Source: Laguncularia racemosa (lineage: Eukaryota; Streptophyta; Magnoliopsida; Myrtales; Combretaceae). Taken from it: a stretch of 64,000 nt of DNA. This document shows, one piece after another, positions 46,452 to 57,726 of the stretch (position 1 is the first letter of the stretch; each line of letters begins with the position of its first letter). The notes under the pieces are model-generated. The model did not search any database. It saw only the letters and a program-made list of their open reading frames with translations, and was not told the origin of the DNA. The position numbers were made by a program, and so were the translations under genes. The stretch lies in contig JBBMOL010000082.1 of the NCBI GenBank assembly GCA_037954665.1, positions 868,001 to 932,000 on the forward strand. Direction: 5' to 3'.

Positions 46452-47969
46452 TGATAAGAGTAAATTAATCCTTATAAATCATGGGTGTTAATGATGAATT
46501 TGTGTAATTTTTTTAAATAAAATCAATGCGGATTCGGTACTTAACAGATAAATATATCAGTTTCTGGGTATAATACTAAAGAGAAATGGAAAGATAACAA
46601 AAGGAGCATGATTGGAGCTCAAAAGATCAAGTTAAAGCTACTTATAGACAACATAGGGAAAGCCACACCCGTGTCATGAGCCGCGTGCACGCTTGAGGAA
46701 GAAAATTTTCACTTGGAAAGGAAGCACGGCTTGTGATATGGGTGTGCTTGAAGCCGTGGCAGATACTAAGGAGAAATGGAAGAGTCTAGAGCCTAGCACG
46801 GTTTGTAATCTAGCCGTGTTTCTAGCCGTGCCACACATTGAACAAGGATGAGGAATTGCGGATTATCGACCAGAGGGAGACATGGTTTGAAATCTGGCCG
46901 TGTTGGTGGGCGTGTCAGGCGTATGTTATTCACTTTTCGAGATTTACTTAGAAAATTAAAGATATATTCGTATCTTTCTAGCTGAAGATCCTCTGCCATT
47001 CCCTGAAGAGTATAAATAGAACCAATCAGAGAGAGAGGAGAAGGAGGAGGCACGAGAACAACCCTAGAGAAGAGAAGTTAGAAGAGTTTCCAGAATCAAA
47101 GCCAAGATCTTTGTGTTTGTCTCATGGGTTTATTTATGGATTCTAATATTTTCCCTTTTGTTCTTTTTATTAGATCCATGAGTAGTTAATTGTTTTATAC
47201 CTGATCCTACGAGAAACCCCTAATTGTCCTGTAACGGATTTGTTGATGTTTCAATGATTAATCCTGATCTTTGAGTTTATTCATGTTGCAATCATCGTTT
47301 GTTTATCTTGATATATGCGTAGTATTAGGATTGAATTAGATCTCTGTTAATAAGATTGAGAAATCGCTTAATAGAGTAGATCTAGCATAAATAAAAAGAC
47401 TACTTGTAATCCTAGAGATAGGTTATAGGAGGTTTTATGTATTAAGTGAGGTCTTGGTGGTCTGGTTCAATTGAGAGTCCTAGGATTTTATTGCAATCTT
47501 AATTATGTTAATTAAAGAGAGATCTTAATTGACTTAATTAGGATTAGGGATTATTGATCTTGAGAAAGACCTTAATCTAGTGTAAGAAACTCCGCAGATC
47601 AGAGATGTTGTGTATTAATCATTGGAAAGTTTGTAATTGAATAAAAGTTGCATGATAATTAGTGGTGGAACTTGGGTAAGGTATGTTTAGATAATTGAAT
47701 TAACTAAAGGAGTATTTGAATATCTTTAATTTGATCATTTAATTCGTTCCTGTTAGATTTAATCAGTAATTAGGGTAATTGAGTTCATCAATAGTGAGAA
47801 GTTAGATAGTAGGATAATCGTTAGTACTAGTACTTATAAGTCTTCATGGGATCGATACCTATACTCTAATGCTATATTGCTAATTGATAGGTATACTTAC
47901 TTGAGAACTGATCGTAAGCTAGGATTAAGTATAGGATTTAACTTATTAGAACGATAAGGTCGTTAACCA
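46452..47969 (+). repeat. LTR1 of M
   Basis: 1518 bp, TGATAAGAGTAAATT to GTCGTTAACCA. CACGG/CCGTG-type motifs are at about 46670-46925 and TATAAATA at 47011-47018. Confidence 0.93.
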
Positions 47970-47975
47970 AGTTTT

Positions 47976-47993
47976 TGGCGCCATTGCCGGGGA
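47976..47993 (+). other. Primer-binding site after LTR1
   Basis: TGGCGCCATTGCCGGGGA, tRNA-Asp type with one change. Confidence 0.85.
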
Positions 47994-48134
47994 CTTTTAA
48001 TATTAGGAAAACTTGATGCCTACTACTTTAACTATAATTTTTTTTTTCGTTGTTAATTATTTCTCTTAGTTTCATCCGTGCTTCCATTCAAATTTGTTGA
48101 GGAAACTAAGTTCATCGTTTATTTTTCACAGTTT

Positions 48135-48551
48135 ATGACAAGGAGCTCTTCATCTAAGCTTCTTGACCTTGATCCTGAGATTGATCGAACTTTTAGAAGG
48201 CGATTGAAAAGTGCTGAGGAGATAGTAAGGAATTTGAATTTCGACGAACCTTTGGAAAGTGAAGAAGCAACATCAGTGGCTGACAAGGAAGCTTCTATCA
48301 CCCGTGGTAACACAGAAGCTGAACCAATGGCAGATGAACGAAGGGCGATGGTTGAATATGCCCGACCTACTCTGGGCAGCACTGGTTCGTGTATTATGCA
48401 ATCGGCAATAGAGGCCAACAACTTCGAAATCAAGGCCTCTACAATGCACATGATTCACAATCAATGCCAGTTTGATGGTTTGCCTGACGAGGACCCTCAT
48501 GCGCACATCCAGATGTTCTTAGATATTTGCACAACTGTCAAGCAAAACGGG
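48135..48551 (+). pseudogene. gag 5' fragment behind LTR1 of M
   Basis: Starts MTRSSSSKLLDLDPEIDRTF and continues open to FLDICTTVKQNG. It is then cut exactly at the first base of LTR2 (48552). It keeps the Arg codon (CGA) that is a TGA stop in the second copy. It is about one fifth of Athila gag and lacks the capsid core. Confidence 0.88.
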
Positions 48552-50061
48552 TGATAAGAGTAAATTAACCCTTATAAATCATGGGCGTTAATGATGAATT
48601 TGTGTAGTCTTTTGAATAAAATCAATGTGGATTCGGTACTTAACAGATAAATATATCAGTTTCAGGGTATAATACCAAAAAGAAGTGGATAGATAACAAA
48701 AGGAGCATGATTGAAGCTTAAAAAATCAAGTTAAAGCTACTTAGGGACAACATAGGGAAAGCCACACCCGTGTCATGAACTGTGTGCACACCTGAGGATG
48801 AAAGTTGTCACTTGGAAAGGAAGCATGGCTTGTGATATAGGTGTGCTTGAAGCCATGGCAGACGCTGCAAAGAAGTGAAAAAAATCCAGAACATGGCACG
48901 ATTCATAATCTAGCCATGTTTCTAGCCATGCCACACACTAAACAAGAATGAGGAATTGCAGATTATCGACCAGAGGGAGACACGGTTCGAAATCTGGCCG
49001 TATTGGTGGACGTGTCAGGCGAATGTTATTCACTTTTCGAGATTCACTTGGAAAAGGAAAGATACACTCGTATCTTTCTAGCTGAAGATCCTCTGCCATT
49101 TCCTAGAAAGTATAAATTGAACAACCCTAGGGAGAGAAGGGGGGGAGGCGGTAGGAGAGAAACCCTAGAGACGAGAAGTTAGACGAGTTTTTGGAATTGA
49201 AGCCATGATCTTTGTGTTTGGATTTATTTATGGATTCAATTATTTTCTCTTTTGTTCTCCTTATTAGATTCATGAGTAGCTAATTGTTATATACCTGATC
49301 CCTTGAGAAACCCTAATTGTCATGTAACGGATTTGTTGATGTTCAATAATTAATCATGATCTTTGAGTTTATTCATATTGCAATCATGGTTTGTTCATCT
49401 TGATATGTGCGCAGTATTAAGATCGAATTAGATCTCTATTATTAAGATTGAGAAATCGTTTAATAGAGTAGATCTGGCATGAATAAAGAGATCACTTGTA
49501 ATCCTAGAGATAGGTTATAGGAGGTTTTCTGTATTGAATGAGGTCATTGTGGTCTGGTTCAATTGAGGGTCCTAGGATTTTATTGCAATCTTAATTATGT
49601 TAATTAAAGAGAGATCTTAATTGATTTAATTAGGATTAGGGATTATTGATCTTGAGAAAGACCTTAATCTAGTGTAAGAAACACCGCAGATCAGAGATGT
49701 TGTGTATTAATCATTGGAAAGTTTGTAATTGCATAAAAGTTGCATGAGAATTAGGTGTGGATCTTGGGTAGGATATGTTTAGATAATTGAATTAACTAAA
49801 GGAGTAATTGAATATCTTTACTCTGATCATTTTATTTGATCCTTTCAGATTTAATCAGTTATTAGGATAATTGAGATCATCAATAGTGAGAAGTTAAATA
49901 GTAGGATAATCGTTAGTACTAGTACTTATAAGTCTTTGTGGGATCGATACCTATACTCCAGTGCTATACTGTTAATTGATAGGTATACTTGCCTGAGAAC
50001 TGATCGTAAGCTATGATTGAGTATAGGATTTAACTTATTAGAACGATCTGATCATCCATCA
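48552..50061 (+). repeat. LTR2 of M
   Basis: 1510 bp, TGATAAGAGTAAATT to ATCATCCATCA, with TATAAATT at 49111-49118. It lies directly on gag codons at its left edge, not behind a polypurine tract, so it did not arise as a normal 3' LTR. Its sequence is distinctly different from LTR1 and LTR3. Confidence 0.92.
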
Positions 50062-50067
50062 AGTTTT

Positions 50068-50085
50068 TGGCGCCGTTGCCGGGGA
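50068..50085 (+). other. Primer-binding site after LTR2
   Basis: TGGCGCCGTTGCCGGGGA, perfect tRNA-Asp type. Confidence 0.9.
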
Positions 50086-50217
50086 CTTATAATATTAGGA
50101 AAACTTGACGCCTACTACTTTAACTATAAATTCTTTTAATTATTTCTCTTAGTTTCATTCATGCCTCCATTCAAATTTGTTGAGGAAACTAAGTTCATCG
50201 TTTGTTTTTCGCAGTTT

Positions 50218-51880
50218 ATGATAAGGAGCTTTTCATCTAAGCTTCTTGATCTTGATCCTGAGATTGACTGAACTTTTAGAAGGCGATTGAGAGGTGCTGA
50301 AGAGATAGTAGGGAATTTAAATTTCAACGAACCTTTGGAAAGTGAAGAAGCAACATCAGTAGCTGAAAAGGAAACTTCTATTACCCGTGGTAACACAGAA
50401 GCTGAACCAATGGCAGATGAACGAAGGACGATGGTTGAATATGCTCGACCTACTTTGAGTAGCACTAGTTCGTGTATTGTACAACCAGCAATAGAGGCCA
50501 ATAACTTTGAGATCAAGGCCTCTACAATGCACATGATTCACAATCAATGCCAGTTTGATGGTTTGTCTAACGAGGACCCTCATGCGCATATTCAGATGTT
50601 CTTGGATATTTGCACAACTGTCAAGCAAAACGGGGTATCTGAGGAAGCGTTGAAATTGCGACTTTTCCCTTTCACTCTCCGGGGGAAAGCAAGGCAGTGG
50701 TTTAGTTCACTAAACCATGATTCCATAACCACTTGGACCCAGATGGCGGAGACTTTCCTGGACTATTATTTCCCACCATCGAAAACTTCCAAGTTGAGAA
50801 ATGATATCACATCATTCACCCAACTAGACCACTAGCCCCTGCATGAAGCGTGGATCAGATTCAAGGATCTTTTTAGGCGGTGTCCACATCACCAAATGCC
50901 TAACTGGCTGCAAGTTTCTACTTTCTATAATGGGCTAGATTATGCAACTCGACAGACAATAGATGCTGCTGCTGGGGGTACTCTGAATGTGAAGACGTCG
51001 GAAGAGTCACTGAGTTTGTTTGAGAACATGGCCAAAAATAATCACCAATGGAGCCATGGTAGACAAAAGCATAGGGCAGCGGGTATTTATGAGGTCAATT
51101 TGATGACAGCAATTGCAGAAAAAGTGGATGCGCTCGCTTCAAAAGTTGAAGGGATGGCTGTATCTTAACCATCCTAATACTGCTCAGCTGAACCTCATTC
51201 CAACAATGTGATATCTGAAGTGCCAGAGCGTGTTGATTATGTGAGGAACTCCACAAGGCCACAGAATAATCCCTATAGCAACACATATAATCCAGGGTGG
51301 CGCAATCATCCCAATTTCTCCTGGAGTAATCAGCAATTTCAAAGGGGAAATGCACCTGCTCCAGGATTCCAAAGACCAGCTCCACCTCCTTTCCAAGAAA
51401 AGAAATTTAATCTTGAGGATATGATTGCGAAATTCATTCAAGCGTCTGAACAATGCCAGCAGTCCATAGAGGCAGCTCTAAGAAATCATGAAGCCTCAAT
51501 CCACAACTTGGAAAACCATGTAGGGCAGATCTCCAAAGCGTTTGCTGAGCGACCACAAGGGTCCCTCCCTGGAAATACAGAGACTAACCCAAGAGAACAC
51601 ATGAAGGCAGTGATTCTTAGGAGTGGAAAGGAAGTGAAATCAGATAAGTGTGGGGAAACTCCTGTTGTTCGGAAGGGGAATGAGACGGTTGATAAGGGCG
51701 AGACCACTAATAAAGCAGAAAAAGGCAGAATTATAGAAGAAAGAACAAAAGAGTCGGAAGCTAGAAAGACATCTATCGTCCAACCTTATAAAACCTCATT
51801 GCCATATCCTGCCAGGCTGCAGAACGACAAGGATCGGGAACATTTCGGTAAGTTTCTGGATTTGTTCAAACAGTTACATA
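50218..51880 (+). pseudogene. Athila gag of M, three in-frame stops
   Basis: Starts at ATG 50218 (MIRSFSSKLLDLDPEID) and meets TGA at 50269 (an Arg codon in the sister fragment). It then reads on through QFDG and PHAHIQMFLDICTTVKQNGV, the Retrotrans_gag core (FPFTLRGKARQWFSSLNHDS, FLDYYFPPSKTSKLRNDITS), and LYEAW/CPHH-type text. A Pro/Asn/Gln-rich stretch (NNPYSNTYNPGWRNHPNFSW) follows. Other stops are TAG 50833 and TAA 51166. There is no zinc knuckle, as usual for Athila gag. The frame is constant from 50218 to the protease. Confidence 0.87.
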
Positions 51881-52574
51881 TCAACTTACCACTTGTGGAA
51901 GCTCTTTCTCAGATGCCCAGGTATGCCAAGTTCTTAAAAGATTTGCTATCTAATAAGAAGAAGATGGAAGAGATCTCCACTGCAACAATTGGTGCGGGTT
52001 GTTCTGCGATTTTACTAAACAAGCTTCCAAAGAAATTGAAGGATCCAGGGAGTTTCACCATACCATGTTTCATTGGTAATCTACCCCTAGAAAAAGCATT
52101 AGCAGATCAGGGGCTAGCATAAACTTGATGCCATATTCCCTCTTTCAAAAGCTGGGATTAGGGGAGCCAAAGCCCACACGAATGAGCCTTCAATTGGCAG
52201 ACCGATCAGTGAAGTTTCCTAGAGGGGTTATTGAAGATGTATTAGTAAAAGTAGAAACTTTCATCTTCCCGGTTGATTTTGTGATCCTGGACATGGATGT
52301 TGACACTGAAGTTCCTCTGATCTTGGGACACCCCTTTTTAGCCACAGCCCGAGCAATCATTGATGTGGCTGAGGGCCGATTAGTGCTGCCCATTGGGGGA
52401 GATGAGTTAGTGATACAAATACCAGCTGTGATGAAGAAATCGGTAAGTTTTGATGATACTTGTTATGCAATTGATTTAACTGATACCGTTGTGGAAGATA
52501 TCTTATGCAAGGATCCATTAGAGTTGAGTTTGAGAGTATGCGATATTGAAGAGATAGAAGATTGTGCAATATAA
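51881..52574 (+). pseudogene. Protease of M, frameshift in the active site
   Basis: The text FTIPCFIGNLPLEKALAD leads to the active site at about 52105. A one-base loss in a G run changes frame there, so D-L-G-A is not read. NLMPYSLFQKLGLGEPKPTR, VPLILGHPFLATARAIIDV and QIPAVMKKSVSFDD follow in the new frame. TAA at 52572-52574 interrupts the passage to RT. The protein would process Gag-Pol in an intact element. Confidence 0.85.
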
Positions 52575-54383
52575 GAAATGCTGACCCATCTTGATTGCAA
52601 GGAAGAACTTGGGATAAAAACAGAAAGGGAGAATATTGATGCAGGAGATGTTACCAGACTGAAGCCCTCTATTGAAGATCCTCCAATTCTGGAGCTGAAG
52701 CAACTCCCTGACTATCTAGAGTATGCTTTCTTAGAGAATGATTCTCAGTTACCGGTCATCATTGCAGCCGGGCTAACAATTGTTCAGAAGGAAAAACTCT
52801 TGAAGATCTTGAAGGAGCATAAGCGTGCCTTGGCATGGAAAATTTCGGATATCCAAGGGGTTAGTCCATCTTTCTGTACACACAAAATCCTGATGGAAGA
52901 CAATTTCAAACCAGTGGGGCAAGCTCAAAGACGACTTAATCCAAACATGAAAGAAGTCGTTAAGAAAGAGGTAATCAAATTGGTAGATGCTGGCCTAATT
53001 TATCCTATTTCTGATAGTTCATGGGTAAGCCCCATTCAGGTGGTGCCAAAGAAGGGGGGAATGATGGTGGTCCCAAATGAGAATAATGAGCTTATACCAA
53101 TGAGGACGGTGACGGGATGGCGAGTTTGCATTAACTATCGCAAATTAAATGAAGCCACTCACAAGGACCATTTTCCTATACCTTTTGTCGATCAGATGTT
53201 GGAGAGGCTTGCTGGACATATGTTCTACTATTTTCTAGATGGGATGTCGGGATATTACTAGATCCAAATTGCCCCTGAAGATCAAGAGAAAACTACCTCC
53301 ACATGTCCCTATGGCACATTTTCTTATAGGAGGATGCCCATTGGGTTATGTAATGCACCGGCTACTTTTCAGCGGTGCATGCTAGTGATTTTCGAAGATC
53401 TGGTTGAAGATATCATGGAGGTATTCATGGATGACTTTTCCGTGTTTGGGGATTCATTTGATTCTTGCCTGCAAAATTTGGAAAGGGTGCTCATACGTTG
53501 TGAAGAAACCAACTTAGTTTTGAATTGGGAGAAGTGTCACTTTATGGTGACTGAAGGTATTGTCTTGGGACATAAAATATCTCAGCAGGGGATTGAAGTA
53601 GACAACGCCAAAGTTGATACTATAGCCAAACTTCCCCCACCTTCTTCTGTTAAAGCTATTCGGAGTTTTTTGGGACATGCTGGATTCTATAGACGATTCA
53701 TCAAGGATTTTGCCAAAATTGCTCGCCCTCTCACCAGGTTGTCAGAAAAGAACTTCGCCTTTGATTTCTATGATGAATGTCTCCAAGCCTTTGAGGCGCT
53801 GAAGGAGAAACTAACCAAGGCTCCTATCATGGTGGCTCCAGATTGGAACCTACCATTTGAACTGATGTGCGATGCCAGCGACTATGCGGTAGGAGCTGTC
53901 CTGGGTCAAAGAAAGGATAAGTATATCCAACCAATATACTATGCCAGCAAAACTCTAACCGATGCTCAAGAGAATTATACCACTACTGAGAAGGAGTTAT
54001 TGGTAGTAGTGTTCGCTTTTGACAAATTTAGATCCTATCTTGTTCTTTCTAAGGTGATAGTGTATACTGACCACTCTGCCTTGAGATATTTAATGACCAA
54101 GACGGATGCAAAACCCTGCCTCATCAGGTGGATACTCCTATTGCAAGAATTTAACCTTGAGATCAAAGACAAGAAGGGAGCAAAAAATCTTGCAGCAGAT
54201 CATCTATCTCGATTGGAGAACCCATGTGTTGAGCAGCTGAAGGAAGAAGATATTAATGATAGATTTCCTAAGGAGAATTTGTATTCCATCAACAAAGTTA
54301 GCAGTTCGAAGTCCCCATGGTTTGCAGACATGGCCAACTATCTAGTGGCTAGGGTCCTTCCACAGGACATGTCAAAGCAATAG
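52575..54383 (+). pseudogene. RT and RNase H of M
   Basis: RT covers about 52900-53600: AQRRLNPNMKEVVKKEVIKL, SDSSWVSPIQVVPKKGG, GWRVCINYRKLNEATHKDHF, the catalytic FMDD (53424-53435), and GHKISQQGIEVD. RNase H covers about 53850-54230: MCDASDYAVGAVLGQ, YTTTEKELLVVVFAFDK, YTDHSALRYLM, and AADHLSRLENP. A TAG at 53259 falls where Gln is usual (SGYY-stop-IQI), and another TAG closes the segment at 54381-54383. Apart from these the domains look complete. The frame matches the integrase part. Confidence 0.9.
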
Positions 54384-55585
54384 AAAAAGAAGTTCTTTAC
54401 TGACCTGAAGTATTACTATTGGGAAGACCCCTACTTGTTCAGGTATTGCTTAGACCAAATGATCAGGCACTGTGTCTCACATGAGGAAGGACAGGAGATG
54501 TTGAGCCATTGCCATAGTGGACCCACTAGGGGACACCATGGTGCAAACAGGACAGCCCACAAAGTGCTAGAAGCTGGTTTCTATTGGCCGTCAGTATTCA
54601 AGGATGCCCAAAGTTTTGTAGCTCAATGCGATCGATGCTAGAGAGACGGTAACATTTCAAGGAAGGACGAAATGCCACAACACTATATTCTGGAGTGCGA
54701 AGTGTTTGATGTATGGGGTATTGATTTTATGGGGCCATTTCCTCCTTCATATGGAAACAAGTATATATTGGTAGCAGTAGACTATGTATCTAAGTGGGCA
54801 GAAGTGCAAGCTCTACCAACAAATGACGCTAGGGTGGTTGTCAAGTTCCTCAAGAGGCTCTTTTGCCGTTTTGGGGTGCCTCGAGAACTAATCAGTGAAC
54901 GGGGTACACATTTTTGCAACTCTCAGGTTGAAAAAGTCTTAAAAAGATATGGAGTGACTCACCGTCTTACCACTCCTTATCATCCACAGACAAGTGGGCA
55001 AGTAGAGTTGACAAATAGAGAGTTAAAGCGCATCTTAATGAGATCAACTCTCTAGCATGGGCGAGATTGGGCAGATAGGTTAGATGATGCGTTATGGGCT
55101 TACAGGACGGCCTACAAAACACCACTTGATACAACTCCTTTTCAGTTAGTATATGGGAAAGCGTGTCACTTACTAGTTGAGATTCAACATAAGGCGTTCT
55201 GGGCAATCAAGACTATCAATCTCGATCTCGACAAGTCAGGGGCTCACAGGAAAAGGCAGATTAATGAGCTTGATGAGTTAAGACTTATGGCCTATGACAA
55301 CGCTAATATCTACAAGGAGAGAGCCAAAGCATATCATGACGCAAGGTTACGCCAGCACAAGCAATTTGAGGAAGGGGATATGGTACTGCTATTCAACTCC
55401 AGGTTAAAACTTTTTCCTAGGAAACTCAAATCAAAATGGTCAGGTCCTTTTCGAGTCAAGAACGTTTTCCCTTATGGAACGGTAGAGTTAAAACACCTTG
55501 AAAAGGGTATTTTCAAGGTCAATGGATAGAGACTTAAACATTACTTAGGAGACAAGAAGGTCTTTGAAGAAAGAGCGGAGTTGAC
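54384..55585 (+). pseudogene. Integrase of M, catalytic Asp to Glu, several TAG stops
   Basis: The zinc-binding region HSGPTRGHHGANRTAHKVLE to AQCDRC is followed by the core (FDVWGIDFMGPFP, YVSKWAEVQALP) and then LISERGTHFCNSQ. The codon at 54897-54899 is GAA (Glu) where the second catalytic Asp stands. The catalytic Glu (55005-55007) has the expected 35-residue spacing. The C-terminal region (DTTPFQLVYGKACHL, ARLRQHKQFEEGDMVLLFNS, KLKSKWSGPFRVKNV, GIFKVNG) ends near 55585. TAG at 54639, 55053 and 55527 interrupt it. The duplicate at 58041-58361 keeps CAG at the last of these. Confidence 0.9.
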
Positions 55586-55650
55586 CCTCATTCGAATCCA
55601 TAACCGATCTCCCTCTATTCATTAGGTCGAGCCAATGACGTTAAACAAAA

Positions 55651-55672
55651 GCGCTGGCTGGGAGGCAACCCA
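55651..55672 (+). other. Post-pol conserved motif with hairpin potential (M)
   Basis: GCGCT, three bases, then TGGGAGGCAACCCA (TGGG pairs with CCCA). It is shared with element B and with the M duplicate. Confidence 0.6.
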
Positions 55673-56136
55673 TGCATCTACTAGGTTAGTTTTCCCTTTA
55701 CAGTCATCATCAATATATTAGTGAATGTTGGTTTTGTAGGTGAGATTTTAACAAAGAGGGTACGACATGGTCTAAGCCACACCTAAGTGTATGAGCATTT
55801 GTAAAAGGTGTTTCGTTCCAGGGGATGACACAGGTACAGGCACGGCCAAGTTACAAGCCGTGCCACAAGATAAGATTTTTCCAAATTCCTTTATATAAGA
55901 TCAGTGCCTGACACGGCTTAGAACACGCCCAGTTTTGAAACCGTGCCAATAGCCCTTAGGGTTCGAGATTTTCATCTATAAGACGCCTTTCCCTACACTT
56001 ATCTCCTCATTCACACATTATTTCTCTCTGCATCTTCGTTTTTCTTTTTTTTTTTTTGCTCCTCTCTGTTGGTTCCACTGGGTGAAGGACATCATTCATC
56101 AATCTTTAGAGATTTCTTGAGCGTGGTGCATCCAAG

Positions 56137-57506
56137 ATGCCTAGGACTAAAACGGTGGCGCATAAGAATGCTCAACCTCGTTCAGTTGGGGGGTCGTCTA
56201 GAGCTTCGAGACGCTATCCTCCTAACTTGAGGAGGGAGGATGACGCTAAGTATGATACAGTGCGAGAACGGAAGGTATTCACGCCTAATGTAGTAATCGA
56301 TCGGGAAGTGCTCGCTCGGTATGGGTTGGCAGAAAAATATGATCAATTCTTGAACGATCCAGCTTGGAGAGCACTTCTGAGCATTGAGGAGGACGTTTAT
56401 GCTTCGCTGAGCTATGACTTCGTCGTCACATTCAAGCTTAGTTTCGGCCGTCATACCCAGCTTGATAACGTGGTCTCCTTCTACTGCCAAGGGAGTTACC
56501 ACCGTGTTAAAATGAGAGAATTTATCAAGTGTCTGGGTATTTATGACAATGAGTTTATTGACTCCGATGAGTTCTCTCAGCTTCTAAATGCTTTTCCCAG
56601 GGGCTTATTACAGTATCGAGTGTGGAATAGTATGGGAGATGGCAAGTATGATCGATCCAAATCTAAGGGAAGCCATTTATGGGATCCTGCCGTGCGTGTG
56701 CTTAATTACATTTTAGCCTATTCAACCACTGGTAGAGGTGATTCTCAGGGGGTTGTGAATGCTTCGGACTTGTACCAGCTGTGGAGTATGATCACCGGTA
56801 CTCGGGTTAATGTTGGATTGGCAGCTGTTTGGTGTTTGAAAAAACAGTGCGATCTAGGGCATCACAAGGTTTTTGTCGGCTCTTGGATTACTCGTATTCT
56901 GAAGAACTATGGTGTCTTCCAACACAGGTTCCAAGGGACAGTTGTGGAAGGAGCACCTCTCTCCCTGAGGGTGTTTTGCGGAGGTGGAGGTTTCGCATAC
57001 TAGATGCATCTGAAGAAGAACAAGAGTAGGAGATAGAACCCGAGTAGGATGAGGAGCAAGAGCAAGCTCAAGAACAGGCCGTACTGAACCAAGAGCTAGC
57101 AGATTCTGTAAAGAGATTGACTGCGGATTTGGAAGAAATTAAGAGAGAACAAGCCAGGCAGTCAAAGCGGGTGAAGGGCCTAAAGAGTTATTTGGTAACG
57201 TGTTTATCACGAATTGGTGAGAAATTGGGGGTAGATCTTCCCCCATGTGGTGGCTCTAGTGATGAGGATGTCGTATCACAAGCTACTCGAGTTGTTTCTG
57301 GAGGAGATCGTCACTCGAGCGGTGCATATGTTCCAAGTTTTCATTTTGGAGAATCCTCGGGTGCAGCTTTCATGGCACGACATGAAAGTCCAATAGTTGC
57401 TACTGCCGAAGCGAGCAATCAACGGGATATTGAGGTGATTGGATCTGATTCTTCTCACCAATCGGTCACTGTACCGTTGCCATCTGATGATGACTTCAGT
57501 AGTTGA
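56137..57506 (+). pseudogene. ATHILA ORF-1-like (env-position) protein of M
   Basis: Starts MPRTKTVAHKNAQPRSVGGS and reads 288 codons in one frame: LNDPAWRALLSIEEDVYASL, FKLSFGRHTQLDNV, VKMREFIKCLGIYDNEF, and DLYQLWSMITGTRVNVGLAA. A frameshift near 56960-56995 and two TAG codons lead into a C-terminal part that is open from 57117. That part is a coiled-coil-like NQELADSVKRLTADLEEIKR and a Ser/Asp-rich tail. The pattern fits the ATHILA ORF-1 family, which sits downstream of integrase in Athila, sometimes called env-like. I see no signal peptide or membrane segment. Its function in these elements is unknown. Confidence 0.75.
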
Positions 57507-57726
57507 TCTCGCGAGTGGATAGATGGAAGTTAAACCCTGGAGATTTGGACCGTTATGCAAAAAAGCCGTTCTACTTTTGTTTTTACTGTCCTAACTTGTT
57601 TGATTCCGGAAGACTGACCAACCACTAGTGTTTGAAACAGAAAATACTGATGATAGTTAGCTTTATTTTCAGTTGATTATTAGTTTCTTTTGTTTTTTTT
57701 TATTTTATTTTTTTGTGAGATACAGA

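Noticed and set aside
48078..48134. Earlier start (MLPFKFVEE) for the gag fragment behind LTR1
   Set aside because: The second gag copy supports the start at the MTRSS/MIRSF position; the upstream text is leader sequence shared by both.
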